A stretch of DNA of 64,000 bases from Daphnia carinata. Taxonomy: Eukaryota > Arthropoda > Branchiopoda > Diplostraca > Daphniidae. The DNA lies in contig NC_081331.1 in the NCBI RefSeq assembly GCF_022539665.2, positions 9,207,534-9,271,533 on the forward strand, given 5' to 3'. Below are positions 29,892 through 39,900 of the stretch, one piece after another. Position 1 is the first letter of the stretch; every line of letters begins with the position of its first letter. The notes beneath the pieces were generated by a model, which saw only the letters and a program-made list of their open reading frames with translations, was not told the origin of the DNA and ran no database searches. The translations under genes were made by a program, and so were the position numbers.

Positions 29892-32249
29892 CTACTTTCG
29901 CAGGTCTTGACGCTTTTTAAGAAGATTTTGGGCCCTTTCTTTGAGATTATTAGCTTTTTGACTCAATGACTTTTCAGCATTTTGCATCAGCTTAATAACA
30001 GCGTTGTTTTGCGAGACTTTAGGCTTACGAAATTCACTCTTCTTTAGCCATCGTTTGAACTTAGACTCTTTCTTCTTCTTGGTAATATCCGTGTCCTTTT
30101 GTGTGATGTCCGTACTGCCCATCTCGTCAATCTTCTCTGCTCCAACGATGCTACCGCCTTCCGTTGCGCCTTCCCGTAAAGCAGTGAGGGCCTCAGAGAG
30201 CGCGTCCGCTTGCTCTTCAGCCGCCTGTATTGCTGTACGGTTGGCCTGGATTACAGCCTCGTTCTTTTCTGTAGCTAGCCGGTATTGCATCATCAGATCT
30301 TGTATAGTTCTTTGAGCCTCTTCTTCCGCCTGTTGCATCACTGCAATCGTCGTCGTAAAGTTCTGGTTTTCAGCCTCAAGAACTTGTAGTTTTGTTTGTA
30401 ATTCCTGCATTTCTGCACATGGTTGGTGGCTAACATCGACATCGGATTCCGATTGGGATGATGGGCGTCGAGCAGAACTTTCTGGGATGCTTAAATCTGT
30501 CTGCGTTTCCAGTAGTCCGTTGGTTCTGACTAAGTCTGGTGTATGTTGGTCAAAAAGGGAGGCAGCTTTGCAGCTGTTCATCATCCTCTCGCTTTCTGTG
30601 CGCAGACCTTCAAGCTCTTTACGGAGTTCGATGGTCTCGTGTTCTTTCGCAGCGGTCGTTTCACGCAAATTGTTCAGGACCTTATTAGCTATCTCAAGGT
30701 CAGTCTTTACCAGGCTATTTTTCTCTAACAATCGGTGATTTTCTGTCTGTAGCCGACCTAATTTCTTCTTTAAGTCTTCGTTGCTTTCGGTCAGTTTTAG
30801 CTCGCTTGATCGCCAATCAGATTTTCGTTTACGAACGGAGGCGTTCAGCCTTTCCATGTCGATTTTGATTTCTTCGTTTTGTTTGCCTAGTTGATCACAG
30901 AGCGTTTTGACTTCTGCAAGCTCATGGCGTAGTTCGTCATCCGCAAGTGTCTTCTCATGCATGATCTTACTGGCTAACTCTAAATCAGATTTTAGCGAAG
31001 CTATAGTTGAGAGGTGTTCTTCAACCAAAGATCTCTCTTGATCTGCAGCTCGTTCGGCCGCTTGCTTTGCATCCAGGATCTTGCGATTTTTTGAATACAA
31101 AGAATTCAGCCTTGTTTTCAAATTCTCCTTGTCATCCATCAGCTTTAACTCCGTTTCCCGCAAAGAAGCAACCTGTTGTTTAAGACTTTCATTTTCCTCG
31201 CGGACGGAAGATTCTTCTTGTTGCTTACTTTTCAAATCGTATAACTCGGCCTTCACCTCATCCAGATGATATAGTTTTATGCTGAGTGTTTCGATCGCTA
31301 AATCTAGAGTTGATTTGAGCGATCGGTTATCGTCAGTGAGGCGCTTAAGTTCGGCGGTTTTTAAGTCAAGATCGTTCTGGTATTCTCCTTGCAAAGCCAC
31401 CAGTTTCGTCGTTAAATCTACATTCTCCTTAATTAGGTCAAATTTAACTGATTCACAATCCGATTGCCATTTCATGGCAGTCGCGCGCAAAGATAATCGA
31501 TTCTCTGTTGCTCTATTATTGACAAGAGGTGAACATTTCAATGTGCTATGATCACTTTGTTGCGCATCAGGTTGTTGGTTTCGTTGCTGGTAAATACCAA
31601 CTGGCGTGCTTTGGAGAACCTCATTAGTGGTTTGCAGGTTAGAATCAAGAATTTGCGTTTCAGTTTGTTCAAATAGTGAAAGCTTACAAAGAAGGTTCTT
31701 ATTTTCGCTCTCCGCGGCCTCTAAGCTTCTTTGCAGGTCACTAATCTCATTCTGAAGCTGTGTTTCGATGAGTTGACGTTGCTGTTCCTGCTCAAATACA
31801 CTAGTCCGCATTGAAGCTACTTCTTGTTTGAGTTCTTCATTTTCGTACTGCATCTCCTCCAGGCTCGTTACGATGAAACTTAATTGTTGAAATTTTTGCT
31901 GGAAATTGAAAATCTCTTTACGCATTTCTCCGTGTTCTTCTTCGAGCATTTCAACATAGTTTTCGATTCCGTTATCGGTCGCCATGGAATGATGGAGTTT
32001 CATGTTTTCAGGATTGTTACATGAAGGAGGACAATCTGAAACAGGTTGGCTTTCTGGTTGAGAGACTATGGATATTTCCTGGTTGTGTCCGGGTAACCCT
32101 TCTCGTTCTGGTACTTGGGTTATTGTGGTTACACATCCCGATTCGTTTTCTGGTGTGTGATCTAGGTAGCATTGGTTGATCCCGCAATACATGAAAGCAT
32201 GCAACATCCAAAAAAGAAATCCGACAACTCCAGCAATTACGTCGCACAT
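29892..32249 (-). CDS. Large single-exon coiled-coil protein with N-terminal membrane segment
   Basis: One uninterrupted frame of 785 residues from ATG at 32249-32247 to TAG at 29894-29892. I do not recognise the family. Residues about 4-20 (VIAGVVGFLFWMLHAF) form a hydrophobic segment that could anchor the protein. After a short Pro/Asn-rich stretch, residues about 115-710 are rich in Glu, Lys, Gln and Leu with heptad periodicity and no Pro runs, typical of a long rod. The C-terminus is strongly basic (KKKKESKFKRWLKKSEF, then KERAQNLLKKRQDLRK). The layout suggests a membrane-tethered coiled-coil scaffold, but no function can be assigned. This ATG was chosen over frame positions further upstream because it opens the hydrophobic segment and follows a possible 5' UTR acceptor (TTTCAGTTTACAG). 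The gene has no coding introns, unlike its neighbours, and lies between Tao and a Tao pseudogene. A relic copy lies at 28.64-28.77 kb. Confidence 0.8.
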   Translation of the reverse strand: MCDVIAGVVGFLFWMLHAFMYCGINQCYLDHTPENESGCVTTITQVPEREGLPGHNQEISIVSQPESQPVSDCPPSCNNPENMKLHHSMATDNGIENYVEMLEEEHGEMRKEIFNFQQKFQQLSFIVTSLEEMQYENEELKQEVASMRTSVFEQEQQRQLIETQLQNEISDLQRSLEAAESENKNLLCKLSLFEQTETQILDSNLQTTNEVLQSTPVGIYQQRNQQPDAQQSDHSTLKCSPLVNNRATENRLSLRATAMKWQSDCESVKFDLIKENVDLTTKLVALQGEYQNDLDLKTAELKRLTDDNRSLKSTLDLAIETLSIKLYHLDEVKAELYDLKSKQQEESSVREENESLKQQVASLRETELKLMDDKENLKTRLNSLYSKNRKILDAKQAAERAADQERSLVEEHLSTIASLKSDLELASKIMHEKTLADDELRHELAEVKTLCDQLGKQNEEIKIDMERLNASVRKRKSDWRSSELKLTESNEDLKKKLGRLQTENHRLLEKNSLVKTDLEIANKVLNNLRETTAAKEHETIELRKELEGLRTESERMMNSCKAASLFDQHTPDLVRTNGLLETQTDLSIPESSARRPSSQSESDVDVSHQPCAEMQELQTKLQVLEAENQNFTTTIAVMQQAEEEAQRTIQDLMMQYRLATEKNEAVIQANRTAIQAAEEQADALSEALTALREGATEGGSIVGAEKIDEMGSTDITQKDTDITKKKKESKFKRWLKKSEFRKPKVSQNNAVIKLMQNAEKSLSQKANNLKERAQNLLKKRQDLRK

Positions 32250-32866
32250 TTTTGAATTAGTAACTGTAAACTGAAATGAATATCGATAAACAGAATAACC
32301 TAAGCGCCTGTTTATGCTTTTAGGAAAATTTTGGTAAACTCTCACCTCAACTAAGGGCTTATTTTTCGTACTTAGTTAATATTTGTACTGTTTGTAACAT
32401 ATCGTGATTGTTATAAAAGGATTCTCAATATTTTTACAATCATAGTTCCTTAAAATTTATACATTCATTAAACTTAAAATTGTAAATGTCGATGTAATAA
32501 TGGAAATAATTTTGTAGAGAATTTGTATACTTTTGCATAGGGATTGCACGAATAAGGATGAACATGAATAAGGAAGGCAGGCATACTATCAGCTGCGATG
32601 CAGAATCGTGGTGAGCTCCACAGATGGCGTTGCGGCAGGTTGGCTGGGACATGCAAATGTTGAAAAATATAATAATATGGGATTTTCACATTTTTCCCAG
32701 CGTACTACAAATAAAAAATTACGTATGGTAAAGACGTATATAAATATTTATATAAATTAAAAATTACAATTTGAAGTTTAAATTAATCAAAATTAAATTA
32801 TTAAATCAATCTTGACGATCTCTAAACTATCAACAAAATCGTAAAATTTATCGAACATTTTCCAGA
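32250..32866. other. AT-rich spacer between the coiled-coil gene and the Tao pseudogene
   Basis: No gene recognised. It presumably includes the promoter and 5' UTR of the minus-strand coiled-coil gene, bounded on the right by the start of Tao homology. Confidence 0.5.
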
Positions 32867-35163
32867 TTCAGTGAGAGACAAGTATCTTTTTCTTTAATTT
32901 CGTCAAACCATGAATGAGGAGAGTGGTATGATCAATGCCAGAACACTGTGTAGAGTGTCCTAAAAGAATTTTCATCTATAGTGTGTCATGGGAACTGGAG
33001 TGATGCTGTGAACTTCAATGTATTCTCTGTAATAGAGGCTGTGACTCATCAACAGCCGAACTATGCCTACTGTGCCAAGGTAATATTACACAGCTTTGCC
33101 GTACATTATTGTGTATAAATAACATCCACTTGCTGACCATCGTTTTGTAACTCTTGAAATCCAGACACATCTCTTTTTAATAAATATTTCCCAGTTCAGT
33201 TAAGTAACGTTTAGTACAAATACTCAATATAGGGCAGGCAGTTTGAAGAATCCAGAGGTAGCAGACATCTTTGACCATGACAAAACTGCCAGAAGTTTTC
33301 TTTTAAGTCCTTATTAAAGAGTGGCATCACATCCACCACTATGTCAAGACTGGTAATATTCTTCTGACTGAAATTGGAATTGGACTCTTGTCTTCAAAAG
33401 ATTCCATCTGACAGAACCACTACTGGGCAGCTTATACATGTGTGTGTATAATTACCAATTGACCAGAACTTTTGAACTGGTAATTAACATTCTTCATTAT
33501 AATACAAGCATCAAGTTATTACACGTCCAATTCCTGGGACTGTAATAATTGATTTGATACATCGCACTAAAGCTGCTGTTTGCGATCTGGACAATTTAAA
33601 GTACCGTAAAAATGAAGAAAATCTTGATGGTTGATTCTTGTGAAACGGAAAGCAATACTGGTGATGCAGAAGGTGGTCGATCGCGCATACTTCTCATCAT
33701 CTTTGTAGATACGAATACTAACGAAATTTGCCTTCTTTAGGCGAAGAAGAACAAGGCGGTGACGGTAGTAAAAGTAATTTAATAACGTCCGAACAAAATA
33801 CTCAATTAGCCGGCATTAGCGCTAGTTCACAAAGTAGCTCTGCGAGCAGCATTTCGCCACGCACAGCGAATCCAGAAAACAGCTCGATATATCCCATGTC
33901 AGTTCGAAATCGAACAAAGGTAAAGCGTTCGTTGCGAAAAATAATTTAAAAAAAAATCAATTTCAGTAAAATTATTCATTTTGCAAGGATTCGTTTGTTC
34001 CATGAGCTTCAATATTTGTTTTGTTTGTATGTTTTTTTTTTTATTCTGTGTGATTATTACGCAAAAAAAAGTCGTTGCACGCTAGCAACTTGTCGGTGGG
34101 AGCGACGGTCTATCACTTAGCACCAACGCAACCAACAGCCCGAATACCAATCACTTCGCTGCCATTAGAACTACGTCAATCGTTTTTAAACAGCAAAAAG
34201 AGCATATCCAAGAAAAAATGTATGAGCAAATGTCTGGCTACAAACACATGCCGAGAACACCAGAGTGCTCTTATCAAGGTATAAAAGCAGTATTTACTTT
34301 GTTTCATTTTATTTTATTTTTATTATTTGTAGTAACTATAATGCCATCTCTCCCCATTCATTTTCATTGTCTATTTAACAGCTGGAAGATAGATATAAAG
34401 TAGAAATGGAGGGTCATAAGCAAATGTTGGACAAAGAGTACGAAACGTTATTAACATGATTCCGCAAGGAACTGGAAAAGCTTCATGTGAAACGTCAACA
34501 AGAACTTGAACGCAAGGTAGGAAATCACACAAAGCCATCTTGACGTTACCGCAATTAACTGTACATTTCTCCAACTGGAAGCTGAAGCAGAATTTATCTG
34601 ACAAAAAAAGCTGACCAAAAAATCAACGCGTGACATTTGCTCGGGCGGAATAATTTTGAAATTCAGGTGCGTCGTGAATACAAGCAAACTAAAGAAAGGT
34701 GGAAGCAGGAACTCAGCAGCGACAAAAGCACAAAAAGAACGCCAACGAGATGCATCTCTACGGTATGATTTTTTTCATTGGGGGAAAAATTAATGGAGCT
34801 CTTGTGTGCTAATCAACAATTATTGTCTCTAGGAATTACAAAGATTCCTTGAAGGCAATCGAAGCGCGTGAGGAAGAACGATTGACGAAGAGTCAGAAGG
34901 ACTATTTGGAATTAGAGGTGCGCAGGTTACGGCGTGCAAAACTCTTGTCATATCATCGACCGGAACGTGAGCTGTTGTTTGAAGAGCTCAATAGGAGGCA
35001 AGCTCAATTGGAGACGGCCCACGCCATGTTGCTTCGCCACCATGGGCTGGAGTATCGGCAGCAACGTGCAGTTCACATGCTGCGTGAGGAAGAGCTTAGG
35101 CGGCAGCATTAGGCGGAATTGTCCGATCAACACGAGTACACCCAGCGTGCAGAGCGCGAATAG
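32867..35163 (+). pseudogene. Partial, intron-containing Tao pseudogene
   Basis: Homology with the Tao locus runs in the same order from about 21047 to 24216. It includes the 5' untranslated exon, introns and the part of Tao up to the middle of coding exon 10. The copy is therefore a DNA-level duplication, not a retrocopy. Two large deletions remove most of the kinase domain: homology jumps near 33289 from the first coding exon to the catalytic-loop exon, then near 33380 to the end of the kinase. Disabling changes include TGA at 34457-34459, a one-base deletion in the exon starting near 34073, TAG at 35110-35112 and TAG at 35161-35163, where homology ends. The intron between the exons equivalent to Tao exons 5 and 6 (33673-33740) is identical to the Tao intron at 22713-22780. 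The exon at about 34833-35163 differs from Tao mostly at third codon positions. Confidence 0.92.
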
Positions 35164-36940
35164 CTGCTGCCAATGCTCTCAAGCGTTGTTTGTTATTCTT
35201 TTACTGGTAGATTGATCTGTTCGATGCTAGAAACTCGCACTAACTCGGCTTTTTTCCCGAAAAGAGCTTTGGAATTTTTGACGTCCCGCAAATGAAAACC
35301 ACCAGCGTTCGTAAGAGTTCTCGCTATTGGGTGAAATGATAAATGGGTTGCTACGTTTACAATTGTCAAATAAGTATGGCCGTGATATTTGAACAATTCT
35401 GCTCAGGTACAAGCATGCCACTGTGCATTACGGACGTTTTTGTTGCGATCTGTTGATCTGCGTAGATACGTAACTCGTTGTCAATCGGCAGTATTTGTTC
35501 CAACTAGGGTTCGCATCATAACCTTTTGCCCGTTTTTTTCGAAAGGTTTTAGATTTGATTTAAGTTGTGTCTTGTACGAAGTATCGTACAAGTATCGGGC
35601 GTCGAAAAGAAAATGTTACCATTGGATGTCCCTTTCGGCATTCGAACGGTACAAACAAAAATTATGTTTTTACAAATTTTTAATTCTATTTTGCATTAAA
35701 TATTTTAAGAATACACATGTATAGGCCCTACATTTTGCTTACATCGGTTCACTTTGAATTTCTATTGTAAATTTCTGATGGCGAAAAATACATTGAACCA
35801 TAGAAAATCATTCAGATTATTGTTAATTTTCACTATGACAACGCAGACCAAGCTGTATGGCCGATGCCTGCGCCTTATCTGGCACAACTGTTATAGTGAC
35901 AGTTTTTCAGTTACTTTTAAAAGCTGTTCTTGAAATAAAGATTTGAAATATTCTGATGGAAGTGTAACCCTCGATTTTGCCTTAAGAGGGGCGAAGGGTT
36001 TTGCAAAACCGGGTATTTCTGTTTTCCCCTGTTTTTTTTTCTGTGCCTGTCATGTTGAATATCGCTGACTTAAAATTTTTGGGAGATACTTCAGTTTTGG
36101 GCGTGCAATGCAGCAATGCATGCAGTGCAACTTGATGGATGAATATATTATCGTACCTTAGCCAACATCAGCATATTGCTAGAAGTGCCTGAAAACGTTA
36201 CAGAGACAAATTAAGCAAATATCAGGTTCACATCATTTTCAAATTCGAGCAACTTGACTAGTTCTCTGTGGCATATAAAAACAAATAATGACGACTCATC
36301 TGGGATGCCTCTGGTATCGTTCATTCGAATTAATTTGTTTCTTCACAATGATGTAAGTGAACTGTACTGTACTTACCTAACTTTTCAGTCTCTTTTTTCA
36401 GCCACTATACATTCTTCTTAAAAGTGAACTTGTAGTGGATACAGTTGTTGAACGGTTTTTGTTTCTACGGGACGTTGCTGTTGTAACACGTTTTTCTTAA
36501 AAGTAAGTTATCTTGGTTTGCGAAAGCAACTATAGAGCATCGCAAAGTACTCTGCATTTTCTTTAGACAACCACACGGGTTAGTTAGGTGGCATTGATCG
36601 CAATAATAAAACCAGGAATTGATAAATCGTTAGCGAAGGATCTCACGTATCTAACATATACATGCTGGATGAATGGAGAAGGTTGTGTATATTCGTTGTT
36701 ATTACATTTTTGCTTTACAGACAATAGTAAAATTTATTTAACCCATACATTTCTGGTATGCTTTCCAAGTATTGATTCTGTACAACTGTAATTTGTTGCT
36801 ATATGCTGTTAATCAGACACGTTATCAAAACAGTGTGGCTCTAAGCTTAGGCAAATTTTTCATTAAACACTTATTTTCACATTCGTTGCAGTGAATCTTT
36901 AATTCGTCAATCTTCTTATAAATTTTATGTGCATTTCGTG
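35164..36940. other. Spacer between the Tao pseudogene and shifted
   Basis: No gene assigned. An open frame of 67 codons on the minus strand (35193-35396; contains LVRVSSIEQINLPVKE) has a coding-like composition but no recognised family and no clear partner exon. The right end probably contains the 3' UTR of the minus-strand shifted gene. Confidence 0.45.
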
Positions 36941-39900
36941 TTAAACCCACACTTTGCGGCGTCGGGCTGCCGGTCGTTCCTCAGTGGAGTTGTTTTGGCG
37001 ATCTGCAAAAATTTTAATATAAGTATGTGGCCATCGGCTGAAAATGGCAAAACAAAATTTTAAATATCCATATATATAGTTTACTTCGATGGCAAAGTTT
37101 CCCATGCCAGCCTTCATGACATAGGCAGCGGTTGAGTCCGACGCAGGTTCCGTGTCGACAGGGTCGCTGACAGAGGTGCCGCTGTGATAGACGTCCTGGT
37201 GGGGTCACTTCGCAGTGGTCGCCTTTGAAACCCGGAGAACAGCGGCATTTGTTGACGCCCTTGCACCGGCCTCCGTTCAGGCACGGGATCACACACTTGG
37301 CTGTCAAACATGTATCCGTACACAGGCAACGCTACAATGATCATAACTACTCACGCCGCTCATAATACAACCACCCATAATTTCTTGGAGTTCCCAACAG
37401 AACTTAGTTCTTTTATATCTACTGAAATTTTTTTTTCTTTTTTCTCCGCAAACAAGAGCGTACAAACACAATGCCCCGACAAGTAATTCAAGCCGTCAAA
37501 ACTTGGCTCGATATTTTTGGCCGAACGGTAGAAAAAACCATGAAAAATTTTACGTGTTGCCAACTGATTCACTAGTAAATTGAATGCTCATTAATTTTCA
37601 TGAATTTGTGTTCATGAACAGTTTGTAAAAAAAAACTAATATTTTCGGTGGGAGAAACTTAATGCCCATAACAAGCGAATCGGTATAGTAATATAAATAG
37701 TGGATAAAAGTAAGACGATGTAGTTAAGAGTTAGGTGCTTGGAGCCGTCTGTTCGGTCGAGGATTTAAATCTCCATTAGATGTGTAAAGCGACGGGTTGT
37801 GACATCGTCAAATCCAGTGAGGCTTCAAAAATTTATTGTTCCAACGAGGAAGTTGAACAACAAAGGAGAAGCAATTTTTTAAAAATGCGCTGGATTGCAG
37901 TACGTATCCAAAAGAAACAATAGAAAAATTTTGCTCTTAAATTTTGTTAAAATAGCTTACGTCCGGCAACACCGCAATAGCAGACTGCCTAAAAACTGCC
38001 TGTTCGGTCGTGTTGTGAATTGTGATAAGACGGTAAACTACGAGTTTAGTTTTATTTCTAAGTCGCTGTAGCAGGTAAATTATTGCTTCCGCTTATAGTT
38101 TTATTTTTGTAATTTTACTTTTAAAATCCACTTTACCGATTTACTTGTTATGCATAATTTTTCCCTACCAAAAACACAAAACTTCAGTTTTGGAATAAGC
38201 TGTGCTGTTATACAATCAATAGAAGAAATAATTTTATAAATAAGACAAACATGAATAATAAGTTAAAGCAGTAAATCAAATGGCAACAACTAAAGTTTCA
38301 ATAAAATGGTTGCATAATTTAATAAAAATAAATGGATGGAATATACATACTGAATTCACAGCGGAGGCCATAGAATCCTTTTGGACATTCACAGGTATCC
38401 TTTTGAATACATTTTCCGCCATTGAGGCATTTTTCTTTGCAGATGCCTGTTTATAAAAAGAATAAAAAGGACTTTAGTTCTGACTAGATCACAATGAAAA
38501 TATTCCTATATGTTCCTGTTCTGTACTAATTTTTTGTTTTTTTTATAGAAAACTGTAAAATTTACTGTTCGTTATTTTGCATTGGAATGGCTTATCGCAC
38601 AAATCTGATCACCTTGTGCTTCCGCCAGTATTCTACATCTGCCAAAAGATCACCAAAGGAATTAAGAGACAAATCTATACGAGACCGATTCCTAAGAGTG
38701 GATCATGCCGGTGAGGTGGGCGCTGACCGTATTTATGCGGGCCAAATGGCAGTTCTCGGTATTATTACGCATATCTCGCATAGGCATTGTTGATTGTATA
38801 CAAAACTTTGAAGCTAGAGAATTTTTTTAGGGAAAACGAACGTAGCAAACGTAATCCAGCATATGTGGGATCAAGAGAAGGAGCACAAGAAAAAATTCGA
38901 CGAACTGCTTCCTAGATACCGCACTAGGCCCACTGTGTTGTTACCCATATGGAATGTTGCCGGATTCGTGTTAGGAGCGGGTACTTGATTTTACATCTCA
39001 TTCGTTTTTCCCTTCCCGGCAAAATAAGCCTTACCCCCCTTAGGTACTGCTTTATTGGGTCCAAAAATGGCCATGGCCTGCACGGTAGCTGTGGAAACAG
39101 TCATCACGGATCACTACAACGATCAGATCCGAGAACTCATGAACAACCCAGAGGTAAACGGAGAGTTGCTGGAAATCATTAGCAAATTTCGAGACGAAGA
39201 AATGGAGCATCACGATACAGCCATCTTGCATGAAGCCGAGAAAGCCCCGCTGTATCAGGCGGTCTCACAAATAGTGAAAATAGGCTGCAAAGGGGCCATA
39301 TGGTTATCAAACAAAATTTAATGTCGTGCTATCCTATCTTTCAAAGAGCTCGGTTCTGGCATTTTAGCGAATCAGTATGTTTTAATGTATTGTATAAACC
39401 GTCTAAATAACAAATATAGAATACATTCAAACTGACCTCCTTCGCAGTGTAGCCCTTGAAATCCAGATGGACAGCTGCAAATTACCGGCGATGTGCAGCT
39501 TCCGCCGTTCATGCACTGTGGGTAACAAAGGGCTGTGCGACAATGTTGACCCATGTAGCCTTCCAAGCATTGGCAAATTTTCTCGTGATTGCACCACCCT
39601 CCGTTGGCACATTTTTTGTCACATTCTGGATCCGGACCTACTTTTACGCGTCATAGAACTAATTAATTCTCATTGCCATAGAATGCTATTTTTTTTTGTT
39701 TTCTTTTTTGTTTTTGATTTTTTTTTCCCTTATTCCAGTTTAACCTTTGCTTATACAACACTATTCAATGACATAGGCTAAGAACGACGCTCACGATGCG
39801 TTATTATTAGAATAAATTTGTCTTTTTCTAAATTAATTTTCTTGGGAGTGTAGAATGAGAAGAAAAAAACTATTGAGGTTTAAAAAGCAAGTGTTCTAAA

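Noticed and set aside
32250-32345. Extension of the coiled-coil protein by 32 residues upstream
   Set aside because: The later ATG starts the hydrophobic segment and is preceded by an acceptor-like site, so the upstream part is more likely 5' UTR or intron.
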